A stretch of 19,307 nucleotides of DNA, from contig CAJMRR010000021.1 of the NCBI GenBank assembly GCA_905215835.1, positions 1-19,307 on the forward strand. The letters run 5' to 3'. The DNA is from an uncultured bacterium (GTDB taxonomy: Bacteria > Actinomycetota > Coriobacteriia > Coriobacteriales > Coriobacteriaceae). Below are positions 1 through 7,366 of the stretch, in pieces (positions within the stretch are counted from its first letter, which is position 1; every line of letters starts with the position of its first letter). Below the pieces are notes generated by a model, which saw only the letters and a list, made by a program, of their open reading frames with translations, was not told where the DNA came from and made no database searches. The position numbers and the translations under genes were made by a program.

Positions 1-309
1 GTAGGGCGACGCGGGCACGCTCGCGCCGCCGATGCCGTTCTTGCCGTGAATGAGCGCGGTGGACGCCGGCGGCGTATAAGGCTCAGTCGCCTGCAGAGGA
101 CGGTCGGCGCCCAGGTACACCGGCACCTCGGGACGACCCAGCAGATCGAGCACCGCCAGGCAATTGTGCGCCGATTGCTCGACGCGCACGTTGCCAAAGC
201 ACGTGGTAATGCCCACGAGCTCCACCTCGGGGCTCGCGATGGCATAGGCCAGCGCCATCGCATCGTCCACACCCATATCCAGATCAAGGATCAGCTTCTT
301 GATTGCCAT
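1..309 (-). CDS. Nucleoside hydrolase, IunH/RihA-like (N-terminal part, runs off the window)
   Basis: The first 103 residues of an inosine-uridine-preferring nucleoside hydrolase, which splits ribonucleosides into base and ribose in the cytoplasm. The sequence shows the family's N-terminal Ca2+-binding motif as DLDMGVDD (D9, D11, D15, D16; usual form DxDxxxDD) followed by AMALAYA, then a GITTCFGN strand and the HGKNGIGG block at residues 88-95. The ATG lies 4 bp after the ribokinase stop codon and has GGAG about 9 nt upstream, so the two genes are one operon: hydrolase releases ribose, ribokinase phosphorylates it. The C-terminal two thirds are outside the window, so substrate preference cannot be judged. 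The family call is firm. Confidence 0.9.
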   Translation of the reverse strand, partial: MAIKKLILDLDMGVDDAMALAYAIASPEVELVGITTCFGNVRVEQSAHNCLAVLDLLGRPEVPVYLGADRPLQATEPYTPPASTALIHGKNGIGGASVPASPY

Positions 310-313
310 TGTT

Positions 314-1309
314 CTACTCCGCTTCTCCGTCTTGTACTAAATCGTCTAAATCAAACACGCGCTCAACTTCGGCGCGCGTGGGAATCGACTGTTGCGCGCC
401 CAAGCGCGACACCGTCACCGCCGAGGCGCGTGCACCCGCCGCCATGCACTCAAAGAGCGGCAAGCCCTCCAGACGAGCCGCGGCAAGCGCACCGATAAAC
501 GTATCGCCGGCGGCCGTGGTATCGACTACCGTGCTTGAAAGCGCCGGCATGCGCAGCAGCTCGCCGTCATCGCCGAGCGTAACCGACCCGGCGCCGCCCA
601 ACGTGATGACCGCAGCTCCGGCACCCTTGGCGAGCAGGGCATTGAGCGCCGCAACGCAGCTCGCATCATCCGCGGGCAAGATGCCCGTCAGCACCTGGCA
701 CTCAGTCTCGTTGGGGCAGACCAAGTCGACCGCAGGCCAGGCCTCCGCAGGCAACTCGCAAGCAGGCGCTGGATTAAAGACCGTATAGAACCCCAGCTCG
801 TGAGCGCAAACAAGCGCCTCGGCCGTCGCCGCAAGGTCACATTCGCCCTGGGTGATAAAGACGCTTCCGGCAGCCGGGGCAATCTCGCTGGCGTCGCCGT
901 CGAGCTCATGGGCCACCAGACGCCTCAGCGCGCAGGCAACGTCCGCGCCCGCAAGCACATGGTTGGCGCCCGGTGACAGTATGATGCGGTTGTCGCCCTC
1001 GCAGCGAATGATGGTCGCCGTTCCCGTCTCCACGTCATCGCGATGCACTACAAAGTCACAGTCCACGCCGGCGTCTTGGAGCCCCGCCACGAGCGACGCG
1101 CCGAACGCGTCGCGACCGACCGCGCCGATCATGTGCGTGCACGCGCCCATACGCGCGGCAGCTACGGCCTGATTGGCGCCCTTGCCGCCGGCGTTGGTGA
1201 TAAACCCGCTGCCGCCGACGGTCTCGCCCGCACGCGGTATGCGCTCGCACGCCACCGAAAGGTCCATGTTCATACTGCCGAACACCGCAACGATGCCGCG
1301 ATCTGCCAT
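314..1309 (-). CDS. rbsK: Ribokinase (PfkB family)
   Basis: Cytoplasmic ATP-dependent ribokinase (D-ribose to ribose-5-phosphate), 331 residues, a normal length. Visible PfkB/ribokinase motifs: GSMNMD at 11-16 and GGKGANQ at 41-47 (sugar binding), VCPNETE around 198-203 (the PNxxE Mg/phosphate motif), and DTTAAGDTF at 263-271, whose D269 is the catalytic base; the DTTAAGD spelling is that of true ribokinases such as E. coli RbsK. The ATG at 1309 is preferred over an in-frame upstream ATG at 1363 because AGGAGG lies 5 nt before it and family members begin at this point. It is followed after 4 bp by a nucleoside hydrolase, so ribose from nucleosides is the likely substrate. It diverges from the acyltransferase gene at 1497. 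Confidence 0.93.
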   Translation of the reverse strand: MADRGIVAVFGSMNMDLSVACERIPRAGETVGGSGFITNAGGKGANQAVAAARMGACTHMIGAVGRDAFGASLVAGLQDAGVDCDFVVHRDDVETGTATIIRCEGDNRIILSPGANHVLAGADVACALRRLVAHELDGDASEIAPAAGSVFITQGECDLAATAEALVCAHELGFYTVFNPAPACELPAEAWPAVDLVCPNETECQVLTGILPADDASCVAALNALLAKGAGAAVITLGGAGSVTLGDDGELLRMPALSSTVVDTTAAGDTFIGALAAARLEGLPLFECMAAGARASAVTVSRLGAQQSIPTRAEVERVFDLDDLVQDGEAE

Positions 1310-1451
1310 GGAAACCTCCTCATCTGCGGGCCTTATGCCCACCGTCGGCCGTCGATCGTGCACTCTCGCACCCCCTATAACTTTAGTTCACTTTGATGTG
1401 GACGCGCGCTTGAGCTTGCGCCAGCAGCAAGCATTCACAGGAGCAGGCAGT

Positions 1452-1457
1452 TACAAT
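1452..1457 (+). promoter_or_regulatory. Possible -10 element for the acyltransferase gene
   Basis: TACAAT (5 of 6 to consensus) lies 40 bp before the ATG at 1497. No convincing -35 sequence is seen 16-18 bp upstream, so this is only a candidate. Confidence 0.22.
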
Positions 1458-1496
1458 GAAGGCGTGCTGATTATTCTCGTCATTGGATGATGTTTT

Positions 1497-3713
1497 ATGG
1501 AACAATTCTCGCAATCGGGCTCGCGCGGTCGACGCCGCACGGGCAACGAGCCGGCGCCGCACGAACGCGTGAAGAGCGAACGCCGTGCCAACGAGCCGCG
1601 ACGCACCACGAGCCCCCATCGCGCTTCTGCCAACAACGCGGGCCGCGCCAACACTCCCGCCGCGGAGCAGACGCCTGCTCGCCCCAAGTCCCGCTACATC
1701 CCTGCCCTTGACGGCCTGCGCACGCTTGCCGTCGTCGCGGTGGTGCTCTATCACCTCAACCTCACGTGGGCGCAGGGCGGTCTGCTCGGCGTCACGATCT
1801 TCTTTGTGCTTTCGGGCTATCTGATCACACGCCTGCTACTCAACGAAGTCGCTAAGACCGGCCGCATCGACCTCAAGAGCTTCTGGATCCGCCGCATCCG
1901 TCGCCTGGTCCCCGCCGTGGTAACCGTCGTGGTGGTGACCTGTGCGCTGTGCACCGTCTTCAACCACGTGATGCTCACCAAGATGCGCCCCGACATTCTG
2001 CCGTCACTGCTGTTCTTTAACAACTGGTGGCAGATTGCCCAAAACGTCTCGTACTTCAATGCTCTGGGCGATCCCTCGCCGCTCACGCACTTTTGGTCGC
2101 TTGCCATCGAGGAACAGTTCTACCTGATTTGGCCGCCGCTGCTGTTTGCCATGGTATCCATGCATGTGAGCAAACCCAACACGCGCCGCGTGGTTCTAGG
2201 CCTTGCCGCGGTATCTGCCCTTGCCATGATGGTGCTTTACAACCCTGCCGCCGACCCCAGCCGCGTGTACTACGGCACCGACACCCGCGTGTTCTCGCTG
2301 CTGCTGGGTGCCTGGATGGCCTTTATCCCCGATCGCGACCTGGCGCCGGTGCGTCTCGCTCGTCGTTTGGGGCTCAATCGCCTGGCCGGCGCCGCCAAGC
2401 ACGGCAAGAACGCCGAGGGCAAGCCTGGCGAGAAGGCCGACGAATCAGCCGAGACCGGCCCGGCACAGCCGAGCGCCCTCGTGCGCTTTTGGTCCTCGCC
2501 CGCATCCATCGATGTGTTGGGCCTCGTGGGTCTGGTTGGCCTTGCCGCCATGGTCGCGCTCACCAACGGCTACACCGCGTTCCAGTATCGCGGAGGCACG
2601 CTGCTGTGCTCGATCCTCACACTCATGGTCATCGCGGCCTGCGTGCAGCCCCAGGGAATGGTTGCCCGCGCGCTGTCCGCCGAGCCGCTCGTATGGGTTG
2701 GCAAGCGCTCGTACAGCATCTACCTGTGGCACTATCCCCTGCTGTTGCTCATGAACCCGGTCGCCAACATCAACGATACACCGTGGTGGCAGTACATTTT
2801 GCAGGTGCTGTTGGTGGTCGCCGTGGCCGAATGCTCATATCGCTTTATCGAGACGCCGTTTAGAAAGGGCGCCTTTGGGCGCACCGTATCCGAGTTCCGC
2901 GACGGCACCGCCACGCCCGCCAACTGGGTGCGCGCGCACGTCCCTGCCTGTGCAGCCTGCGCTGTCGTGTTGGTCGTTGCACTGGGCGGCCTGATCTTTG
3001 TGCCCGAGACGTCTGCGCTGAGCGGCGAGGGCGCCGAAGTTCTGAACAAGGAAGCCAAGAACGCCGCACCCACCGACCAGCAGGCGGCCGACGACACCGA
3101 CAAGGACAACGACGGCTTCCCCGACGGCTCCTACGACCTGTTGATGATCGGTGACTCCGTGTCGCTGCGCGCCGTTGATTCCTTTGACGGCGTGTTCCCG
3201 CACAGCCATATCGATGCCGAAAAGGGCCGCCAGTTCGATGCGGGCCGTGCGACATTTGAGGGCTATCTTCAACAGAACCTTGCCGGCAAGATCGTGGTCT
3301 TTGCGCTGGGCACCAACGGCTTGGTAACCGACGACCAAATCGACGCCATCATGGCCGATGCAGGAGATAAGCGTATTGTGGTGTTTGTGAACACGCGCAG
3401 TCCGCAGCCGTGGGTTGGCTCTACCAACCAGGCCATCGCTAACGCCGTTACGCGCTACAAGAACGTGCGCGTTATCGACTGGTACGGATACAGCGCCAAC
3501 CGCAACGACCTGTTCGATGGCGATGGCACGCACCTATCGACCACTGGCGTGACTGAGTACCTCAACTTGATCCACGATGCCGTCAAGAAGGACCTGCCCG
3601 TGCATCCCGAGGATCACGTCAACGATCCGCAGCCGGCAGCCGTCAAGTCTGCCACCGACGCACTCGTCAATGCGCTCGCTCTCAAGCCGCACAAGCTGGG
3701 CACCGACAAGTAA
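1497..3713 (+). CDS. OatA-type acyltransferase: membrane AT3 domain fused to SGNH domain
   Basis: A 738-residue membrane acyltransferase, probably O-acetylating peptidoglycan or another surface glycan. Residues 1-65 are polar, Arg-rich and probably disordered. The acyltransferase-3 domain follows, with its signature YIPALDGLRTLAVVAVVLYH, the FFVLSGYLIT segment, FWIRRIRRLVPA, HFWSLAIEEQFYLIWP and a closing SYRFIETPFRKG, with about ten membrane segments. After one further transmembrane helix (about 480-500) and an acidic linker comes an SGNH esterase/transferase domain: GDS with nucleophile S554, GTN with N607, and DGTH with D676 and H679, so the Ser-Asp-His triad is complete. This is the OatA layout, in which AT3 passes acetyl across the membrane to SGNH. 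The start has only a weak ribosome site, and a start nearer residue 65 is possible. The true acceptor is not knowable from sequence. Confidence 0.88.
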   Translation: MEQFSQSGSRGRRRTGNEPAPHERVKSERRANEPRRTTSPHRASANNAGRANTPAAEQTPARPKSRYIPALDGLRTLAVVAVVLYHLNLTWAQGGLLGVTIFFVLSGYLITRLLLNEVAKTGRIDLKSFWIRRIRRLVPAVVTVVVVTCALCTVFNHVMLTKMRPDILPSLLFFNNWWQIAQNVSYFNALGDPSPLTHFWSLAIEEQFYLIWPPLLFAMVSMHVSKPNTRRVVLGLAAVSALAMMVLYNPAADPSRVYYGTDTRVFSLLLGAWMAFIPDRDLAPVRLARRLGLNRLAGAAKHGKNAEGKPGEKADESAETGPAQPSALVRFWSSPASIDVLGLVGLVGLAAMVALTNGYTAFQYRGGTLLCSILTLMVIAACVQPQGMVARALSAEPLVWVGKRSYSIYLWHYPLLLLMNPVANINDTPWWQYILQVLLVVAVAECSYRFIETPFRKGAFGRTVSEFRDGTATPANWVRAHVPACAACAVVLVVALGGLIFVPETSALSGEGAEVLNKEAKNAAPTDQQAADDTDKDNDGFPDGSYDLLMIGDSVSLRAVDSFDGVFPHSHIDAEKGRQFDAGRATFEGYLQQNLAGKIVVFALGTNGLVTDDQIDAIMADAGDKRIVVFVNTRSPQPWVGSTNQAIANAVTRYKNVRVIDWYGYSANRNDLFDGDGTHLSTTGVTEYLNLIHDAVKKDLPVHPEDHVNDPQPAAVKSATDALVNALALKPHKLGTDK

Positions 3714-3736
3714 CCTGCAGCGCAAACTTCCCACAT

Positions 3737-3774
3737 CCGGAGGGGGTGTCTGCCACGGCAGACACCCCCTCCGG
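3737..3774 (+). terminator. Perfect 18-bp GC-rich hairpin after the acyltransferase gene
   Basis: Arms 3737-3754 and 3757-3774 are perfect inverted complements around a 2-base centre, 24 bp after the stop codon. The position suggests transcription termination for the plus-strand gene, but neither flank carries a run of T, so it is not a classical intrinsic terminator. A palindromic repeat element is an alternative. Confidence 0.5.
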
Positions 3775-3920
3775 CAGTTAGGGACACTCCTGGCGCAGCC
3801 AATGAAGACCTCTACGGATGAATTCCAGGCCGCTCCGTCGCTCCAGACATCGTTTCCGCGCCTCGTGCCTGCCCCAAACAATCAAAACAAGCCCTTTTCG
3901 CCGCACCCTCAAAGGTCTGT
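3775..3920. other. Intergenic stretch with no recognised feature
   Basis: Between the hairpin and the inverted-repeat element I see no gene with coding character, no tRNA and no promoter. Short open frames here lack ribosome sites and resemble nothing I recognise. Confidence 0.5.
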
Positions 3921-4146
3921 GGGCAAAAAAGGGCAAATATGAGTACTGTTACCATTTTAGTAGCAGGCAAAACCACCCAAAATGACGTCCGAGCGACCCC
4001 TACAACCCCCTAAAGCAGCCAACCTGACTGGTTTAAGGCGTATTGGAGCCAATTTTAATGAACATACTAAAGGCTATGTTCATTATCTTTTAGGATGTAA
4101 ATGCTATTCACTTAGCAACAGTACTCATATTTGGCATTTTTTGTCC
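3921..4146. repeat. 226-bp MITE-like element with 30-bp imperfect terminal inverted repeats
   Basis: The left arm 3921-3950 and right arm 4117-4146 match as inverted complements at 27 of 30 positions, including an uninterrupted inner run of 17 (CAAATATGAGTACTGTT). Inside is a second perfect hairpin at 4056-4085. The interior is markedly more AT-rich than the surrounding genes and encodes nothing. No target-site duplication is evident at the edges. It sits between two convergent genes. A miniature transposable element or a large cruciform/structured transcript are both possible. Confidence 0.5.
4056..4085. repeat. Perfect 11-bp hairpin inside the 226-bp element
   Basis: TAATGAACATA (4056-4066) and TATGTTCATTA (4075-4085) are exact inverted complements around an 8-base centre, CTAAAGGC. 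It is AT-rich with no T tract following, so an operator or internal hairpin of the element is more likely than a terminator. Confidence 0.5.
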
Positions 4147-4177
4147 ATTGCTATATAACTAACACCCTATAGCAGAC

Positions 4178-4212
4178 AAAAAACAGGCCGCAGCCCATCG
4201 CTGCGGCCTGTT
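4178..4212 (-). terminator. Rho-independent terminator of the mgtE-like/NRAMP operon
   Basis: Read on the minus strand, a perfect 13-bp GC-rich stem (arms 4200-4212 and 4182-4194, 5-base loop) is followed directly by six T residues (A run at 4178-4183 on the plus strand). It begins 19 bp after the stop codon of the NRAMP-related gene. Confidence 0.88.
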
Positions 4213-4230
4213 CGGAAGCAAAAGTGGGCG

Positions 4231-5493
4231 TTAAGCGCTGTAGCCCATCGCTTGCAGCACAAACATGACGACTGTCAGCACCGTAATCACGGCGATAGTC
4301 GCCCAAGTGAGCACGTTCCACACGCGGCCATTGCGGTTGGCACCCATGATGTGACGGTCGGCGGCGATAACCACCTGGAACACCAGAACCACGGGCAGTA
4401 GCACGCCATTGATGACCTGTGAGGTCATCATAATCTGGAACAGATCGACGCCGGGCATAAGCACCAGCACGGCAGAGATACCGATGATGGCCGTAATGAT
4501 GCCGCGGTAAACCGGGGCCTCGTCCCAGCTGCGGTCGGCACCGCGCTCCCAGCCAAATGCCTCGCAGATAGCGCTCGACGTAACGCCCGGCAGCACGCAG
4601 GCGGCCAAGAAGCTCGCCGCGACCAGGCCCGAGGCAAACAGTACCGTGGACCACTGACCCGCAATAGGCTCCAGCGCGCGGGCAGCATCGGCGGCATCGC
4701 TAATCTGAATACCCGCCGGGAACAGCACCGTACCGGTCGTGATGATAATGAAGCCCGCAATGATATCAGCAGCGATCGAGCCGCTCACGGTATCAATACG
4801 CTGCAGCACGATGTCGTCCTCGCCCGCGTTCTTATCGACCACGTTGTTCTGCGCCAAGAAAATCATCCACGGCGCGATGGTGGTACCGATCGTTGCGACC
4901 ACGAGCGACACGTAGCTGGGGTCATTTTGAATGTTAGGCACGACCAGGTCGACCGCGACCTCACCCCAGTTGGGGCCAGCCATAAACGCGGCGACAATAT
5001 AGGTCACGAAGACACAGCTTACCAGCAGCAGAATCTTCTCGATGCGCTGGAAACTACCCGACATGGTAAGCATCCACACCAGCAGCGCCACCAAAGGCAC
5101 CGAGATGCTCGCCGGCACGCCAAAGAGAGCAAGGCCGCTGGCGATACCCGCAAACTCCGAAATGGTCACAGCCGTGTTGGCGATCAACAGCGCCGCCATA
5201 GCAAGTACACTCTTGCGCACGCCAAAGCGCTCGCGGATGAGCGATGCCAGGCCCTTGCCCGTGACGCAGCCGCAGCGCGCCGCGGTCTCCTGCGTCACGA
5301 TGAGCAGCACAGTCATGACGGGAAGCATCCAGAGCATCTTGTAGCCATAGTTGGCGCCCGCACTGGAATACGTTGCAATGCCGCCGGCGTCATTGCCCGA
5401 AAGCGCCGCCAGCAGACCGGGGCCCATAGCGCCAAAGATGGCCGCGATGGTCAACTTTTGCTTGGTGCCCGACTTTTGCTTGGTATTTTGCAC
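4231..5493 (-). CDS. NRAMP-related metal transporter, likely NRMT-type Mg2+ transporter
   Basis: A 420-residue integral membrane protein of the SLC11/NRAMP fold with about eleven helices. Canonical Mn/Fe transporters carry DPGN in helix 1 and MPH in helix 6; here helix 1 reads GNDAGG (D35, A36, G37, G38) and helix 6 reads IAPWM (A207, P208, W209), so the metal-site Asn and the sulfur ligand Met are gone. Loss of that Met is what separates NRAMP-related Mg2+ transporters (NRMTs, characterised from Clostridium and Eggerthella lenta) from ordinary family members; assigning Mg2+ is therefore inference from motif and from the MgtE-like neighbour. I choose GTG at 5493, with AGGTGG 5 nt upstream and 8 bp after the preceding stop; the longer frame to 5556 would run into the mgtE-like gene. 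A strong terminator follows. Confidence 0.85.
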   Translation of the reverse strand: MQNTKQKSGTKQKLTIAAIFGAMGPGLLAALSGNDAGGIATYSSAGANYGYKMLWMLPVMTVLLIVTQETAARCGCVTGKGLASLIRERFGVRKSVLAMAALLIANTAVTISEFAGIASGLALFGVPASISVPLVALLVWMLTMSGSFQRIEKILLLVSCVFVTYIVAAFMAGPNWGEVAVDLVVPNIQNDPSYVSLVVATIGTTIAPWMIFLAQNNVVDKNAGEDDIVLQRIDTVSGSIAADIIAGFIIITTGTVLFPAGIQISDAADAARALEPIAGQWSTVLFASGLVAASFLAACVLPGVTSSAICEAFGWERGADRSWDEAPVYRGIITAIIGISAVLVLMPGVDLFQIMMTSQVINGVLLPVVLVFQVVIAADRHIMGANRNGRVWNVLTWATIAVITVLTVVMFVLQAMGYSA

Positions 5494-5501
5494 GCGACCA
5501 C

Positions 5502-7346
5502 CTAACCAATGACCGACATGGTGAGCAGCACCGCAGCGGCGCAGTACGCTACGCACGAGATCATGACGGCAATAACGTTCATGGCGGTGCCCGACGTGTT
5601 GAGGTCATGCTCGTCACGCCAGAACAGCACCATCAGGTAAATCACGGCACTCATGTTGCCAACCAGGCAAATGATAGCAGCGATATTAAAACACCCGGTA
5701 AAGAGTTGCTCCTCAAACATGGACGCATCGGGGAATGCAGCGGTGCGCACCAGCTGCGCGCACAGGTAGGTCACGAGCGAAAGGATCAGGCCCATACCCG
5801 TGCTCTGGAAGAAGAATCCCAGGTACGGTTTGGGCTCGTCGTCGTGGCCGTCGTACTCGAGGAAGTAGTTCTTGACGAACGACACCATGCGCGAGGCAGC
5901 AAGCAGCACGAGCGGCATGGCGCACATGGGGAACACCACCAGATGCGCGGAGCCGAGCGCCGTTCCCAGCACGGTCGCCATGATGCACGACGCGATGCCC
6001 CATACAACAACCCAGTACTGGCGATGCACGAACCAGCTGAGCACGTTCGTCGAGTCGTCCGACGCGCTATCGCCCGAGCCGACACCGGCGATCTGCAGGT
6101 CCTCCTGATGCTCCTCGGCGATAACGTCCATGGCGTCGTCGAAGGTCACGATACCCAGGATATGACGGTTCTCGTCGCAGACAGGGATGGCAACCAGGTC
6201 GTACTTGGTCATCTCGTCCGTCACGTCTTCCTGGTCCTCGTCGGGCGACACGTAGACCAGGTCGCGATAGGCCAGCTGACCCAGCGTGGCGTCGCGGTCG
6301 GCTACGATCAGCGTGCGCAGCGAAAGCACGCCGGTCAGCATGCCGCTCGGATCCTCGGTATAGACGTAATAGACACTCTCGAAGTCCTCATCGAGTTTGC
6401 GAATCGCCTCGATGGCATCGCCGACCGTCGCCGTGGCGGGCAGCGAGACAAACTCCGAGGTCATGATGCGGCCGGCGGTGTTGTCCTCATAGCCCAGCAG
6501 GTTACGAATCGCCTTCTCCTCCTTGACGCCCATCAGGCGCAGGAGCTTCTCGGCCTTCTCGTAATCGAGCTCGTCGATCAGGTCGGCGGCGTCGTCCGGG
6601 TCCATCATGGCCAGCATCGACGATGCGTCCGTATCGGACAGGCCCTCGAGCATCTCGGTCATGAGCTCGTCATCATCGAACTCCGAGATGGCCTCGGCGG
6701 CCTGGGCGGTGTCGAGCTGCGCGAACACCTGCGCACGCAGGCGCGGGTCGAGCTGCTCGATGATGTCGGCAATGTCGGCAGGGTGCAGCTCGCCAAGCGT
6801 CTTGTGCGACACCGAGAGCTGGATGTTCTTAGTCGAGCGATCGAGCAGGTCCATGTAAGACCAGGCGATAATGTCCTCGCTGAGCGGCTTGCCCAGGTGC
6901 TTCATAAAGCCCTCGACGACATGCTCGAGTGTGGGGCTGATCGCGCGCAGCAGACCGCGGGCGCCAACTTCGGCACCCAGTAGGCGCAGCTGATTTTCGC
7001 CCGACATGGAAAACTTGATGTCGTTTACGCGCACGACCTTCATGCCCTGCGTGTCGACAATTTGCTTGTTAAGCACGTCGCGGGCGAGTAAGAGTTCGGT
7101 CGGCTGCAGGTACGAAAAACGGATTTCGGTGGCCGACGTCTTAAGGTGTACACCCGTCTCGTCGATACGGTCGACCCATTTGCGCCAACTGATCATAAAC
7201 GGCGTCTTGCCGGGACCGCGAAACGCGAGCGACGTCACGTGTGGAAAAACTTCGCCGGTAGCAATGCCAAAATCGTTCACAACGCCGAGCTTTTCGCCAT
7301 CGACGTCCAAGACCGGCAGTTTGAGCATCTCACTCAGATAATTCAA
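5502..7346 (-). CDS. MgtE-like protein: PRC-barrel, MgtE_N, CBS pair and atypical five-helix membrane domain
   Basis: 614 residues. Order: PRC-barrel-like segments (about 1-85 and 86-165), MgtE N-terminal superhelix (about 185-290, HPADIADIIEQLDP and the acidic DPDDAADLIDEL repeats), a CBS pair (about 292-415, beginning TAGRIMTSEFVSLPATATV), then a membrane domain (about 440-614). The soluble half is the known Mg2+-sensing plug of MgtE channels. The membrane half lacks the GNAGxQ pore signature: the equivalent second helix reads VFPMCAMPLVLLAASRMV. It may therefore sense Mg2+ and regulate its neighbour, the NRAMP-related transporter 8 bp downstream, rather than conduct. Start: TTG at 7346 with GGGGAG 5-6 nt before, giving the usual PRC beginning NYLSEMLKLPV; ATG at 7328 is an alternative. 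A small ORF with a better ribosome site overlaps this start. Confidence 0.85.
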   Translation of the reverse strand: MNYLSEMLKLPVLDVDGEKLGVVNDFGIATGEVFPHVTSLAFRGPGKTPFMISWRKWVDRIDETGVHLKTSATEIRFSYLQPTELLLARDVLNKQIVDTQGMKVVRVNDIKFSMSGENQLRLLGAEVGARGLLRAISPTLEHVVEGFMKHLGKPLSEDIIAWSYMDLLDRSTKNIQLSVSHKTLGELHPADIADIIEQLDPRLRAQVFAQLDTAQAAEAISEFDDDELMTEMLEGLSDTDASSMLAMMDPDDAADLIDELDYEKAEKLLRLMGVKEEKAIRNLLGYEDNTAGRIMTSEFVSLPATATVGDAIEAIRKLDEDFESVYYVYTEDPSGMLTGVLSLRTLIVADRDATLGQLAYRDLVYVSPDEDQEDVTDEMTKYDLVAIPVCDENRHILGIVTFDDAMDVIAEEHQEDLQIAGVGSGDSASDDSTNVLSWFVHRQYWVVVWGIASCIMATVLGTALGSAHLVVFPMCAMPLVLLAASRMVSFVKNYFLEYDGHDDEPKPYLGFFFQSTGMGLILSLVTYLCAQLVRTAAFPDASMFEEQLFTGCFNIAAIICLVGNMSAVIYLMVLFWRDEHDLNTSGTAMNVIAVMISCVAYCAAAVLLTMSVIG

Positions 7347-7362
7347 TGGTGCTCCCCATCAT
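7330..7362 (-). CDS. Candidate 10-codon upstream ORF overlapping the mgtE-like start
   Basis: ATG ATG at 7362/7359 follows GGAGG (7367-7371) at good spacing and encodes MMGSTIELSE before TGA at 7332-7330. It is in a different frame from the mgtE-like gene, covers its TTG start, and ends one base before the in-frame ATG at 7328. This arrangement suits translational coupling or a leader peptide. It could also be chance, or mark a frameshift between a proper ATG and the gene. Confidence 0.35.
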   Translation of the reverse strand: MMGSTIELSE

Positions 7363-7366
7363 AATT

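Noticed and set aside
1310..1363. Longer ribokinase starting at the ATG at 1363
   Set aside because: The extra 18 residues lie upstream of AGGAGG and precede the normal ribokinase N-terminus.
3775..3942. Short open frames in the acyltransferase downstream region
   Set aside because: They extend from antisense or out-of-frame acyltransferase sequence, have no ribosome site and show no coding pattern.
5494..5556. Longer N-terminus for the NRAMP-related gene
   Set aside because: It would overlap the end of the mgtE-like gene and adds residues unlike the family; GTG at 5493 has its own ribosome site.
5607..6983. 458-codon plus-strand frame opposite the mgtE-like gene
   Set aside because: Its composition (His, Gln, Arg, Val) is that of an antisense shadow, and the minus-strand protein has clear domains.
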